A DNA stretch of 64,000 bases, taken from Pseudomonas ovata (GTDB lineage Bacteria; Pseudomonadota; Gammaproteobacteria; Pseudomonadales; Pseudomonadaceae). The stretch lies in NCBI RefSeq assembly GCF_003131185.1, contig NZ_QFFU01000005.1, forward strand, positions 186,001 to 250,000. The letters are read 5' to 3'. A program made the position numbers and the translations under genes. The notes beneath the pieces were generated by a model that saw nothing but the letters and a program-made list of their open reading frames with translations, did not search any database and had not been told where the DNA came from. Below, piece after piece: positions 63,914 to 64,000 of this stretch (its first letter is position 1; every line of letters begins with the position of its first letter).

Positions 63914-64000
63914 TCAGAAGTCGTCTTCGACCTGGCCGTCCTTGACCTTGAACTCACGGTTCTGCAGGTAGGCATTGCGGATGAAGGTGTACTTGTCACC
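63914..64000 (-). CDS. C-terminus of an MlaA/VacJ-like lipoprotein (partial, runs off right edge)
   Basis: 28 codons plus stop, ending YLQNREFKVKDGQVEDDF, similar to MlaA tails. Position beyond the PilZ gene agrees with the recalled Pseudomonas order (tal, rssC, rssB, PilZ, mlaA). Too little sequence for certainty. Confidence 0.55.
   Translation of the reverse strand, partial: GDKYTFIRNAYLQNREFKVKDGQVEDDF

Noticed and set aside
1-64000. CRISPR arrays, rRNA genes, complete insertion sequences
   Set aside because: No regularly spaced repeats, rRNA-like segments or transposase genes were seen.

Overview
The window is a GC-rich chromosomal segment of a fluorescent-type Pseudomonas (P. fluorescens/P. 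putida lineage). The evidence is protein similarity and gene orders familiar from that genus: etfB-etfA beside etfD; asd-leuB-methyltransferase-leuD-leuC beside a LysR gene; gltX next to a Glu/Ala tRNA cluster and uvrB; and tal-rssC-rssB-PilZ-mlaA. I had no database access, so all assignments come from reading the sequence and from recalled family knowledge.

Layout. 1-1764 (minus): a substrate-binding protein, a DUF4398 lipoprotein and an OmpA/DUF4398 lipoprotein that runs off the left edge. 1867-5704: electron transfer flavoprotein genes etfBA diverge from etfD (ETF:ubiquinone oxidoreductase), which has a textbook promoter and a match to the PsrA fatty-acid-sensing operator. 5772-7911: AraC regulator divergent from a zinc alcohol dehydrogenase. 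7912-12984 (minus): D-galactonate catabolism (dgoK, dgoA, dgoD, MFS transporter, IclR regulator). 13317-14459: acyltransferase. 14526-20854: asd and leucine biosynthesis with a divergent LysR. 20860-24170: a 959-residue protein of repeated Ig-like modules, next to a decayed second copy of the LysR 3' end. 24243-27871: PAS-GGDEF-EAL protein, dusC and a thioesterase. 28027-28494: two tandem tRNA-Glu/tRNA-Ala pairs behind one strong promoter. 28674-33822: gltX, uvrB and an aromatic aminotransferase. 34091-40318: an eight-gene tightly overlapping metal ABC-transporter operon with PepSY and accessory membrane proteins. 40371-46125: a SnoaL-like secreted protein, a four-gene signalling operon and a universal stress protein.

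From 47399 the character changes. dusA, a known integration hotspot, carries a tyrosine integrase gene at its 5' end. Between dusA and tal, which I recall as neighbours in other Pseudomonas, lie about 11 kb of accessory DNA. It holds the integrase with repeated arm-type motifs, a BRO-N-like phage protein, a LexA-controlled umuDC unit, AT-rich spacers that include a candidate 24-residue hydrophobic peptide gene, an endolysin/Rz/embedded-Rz1 lysis cassette without a holin, an orphan HigA whose toxin is reduced to a stub, a ParE toxin with a two-domain antitoxin, a truncated second integrase, a 56-residue membrane protein, a TetR-MFS pair, an orphan Imm11-type immunity protein and a LysE exporter. 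This looks like stacked, decayed prophage-like elements at dusA.

59122-64000 returns to core genome: tal, the RssC/RssB partner-switch pair, a PilZ protein, a divergent LysR/GNAT pair and the 3' end of an MlaA-like lipoprotein gene. The most unusual points are the candidate SOS-linked hydrophobic peptide (52504-52578), the double dusA insertion, the degenerate second metal-binding protein in the ABC operon, and the Ig-module protein beside a LysR remnant.
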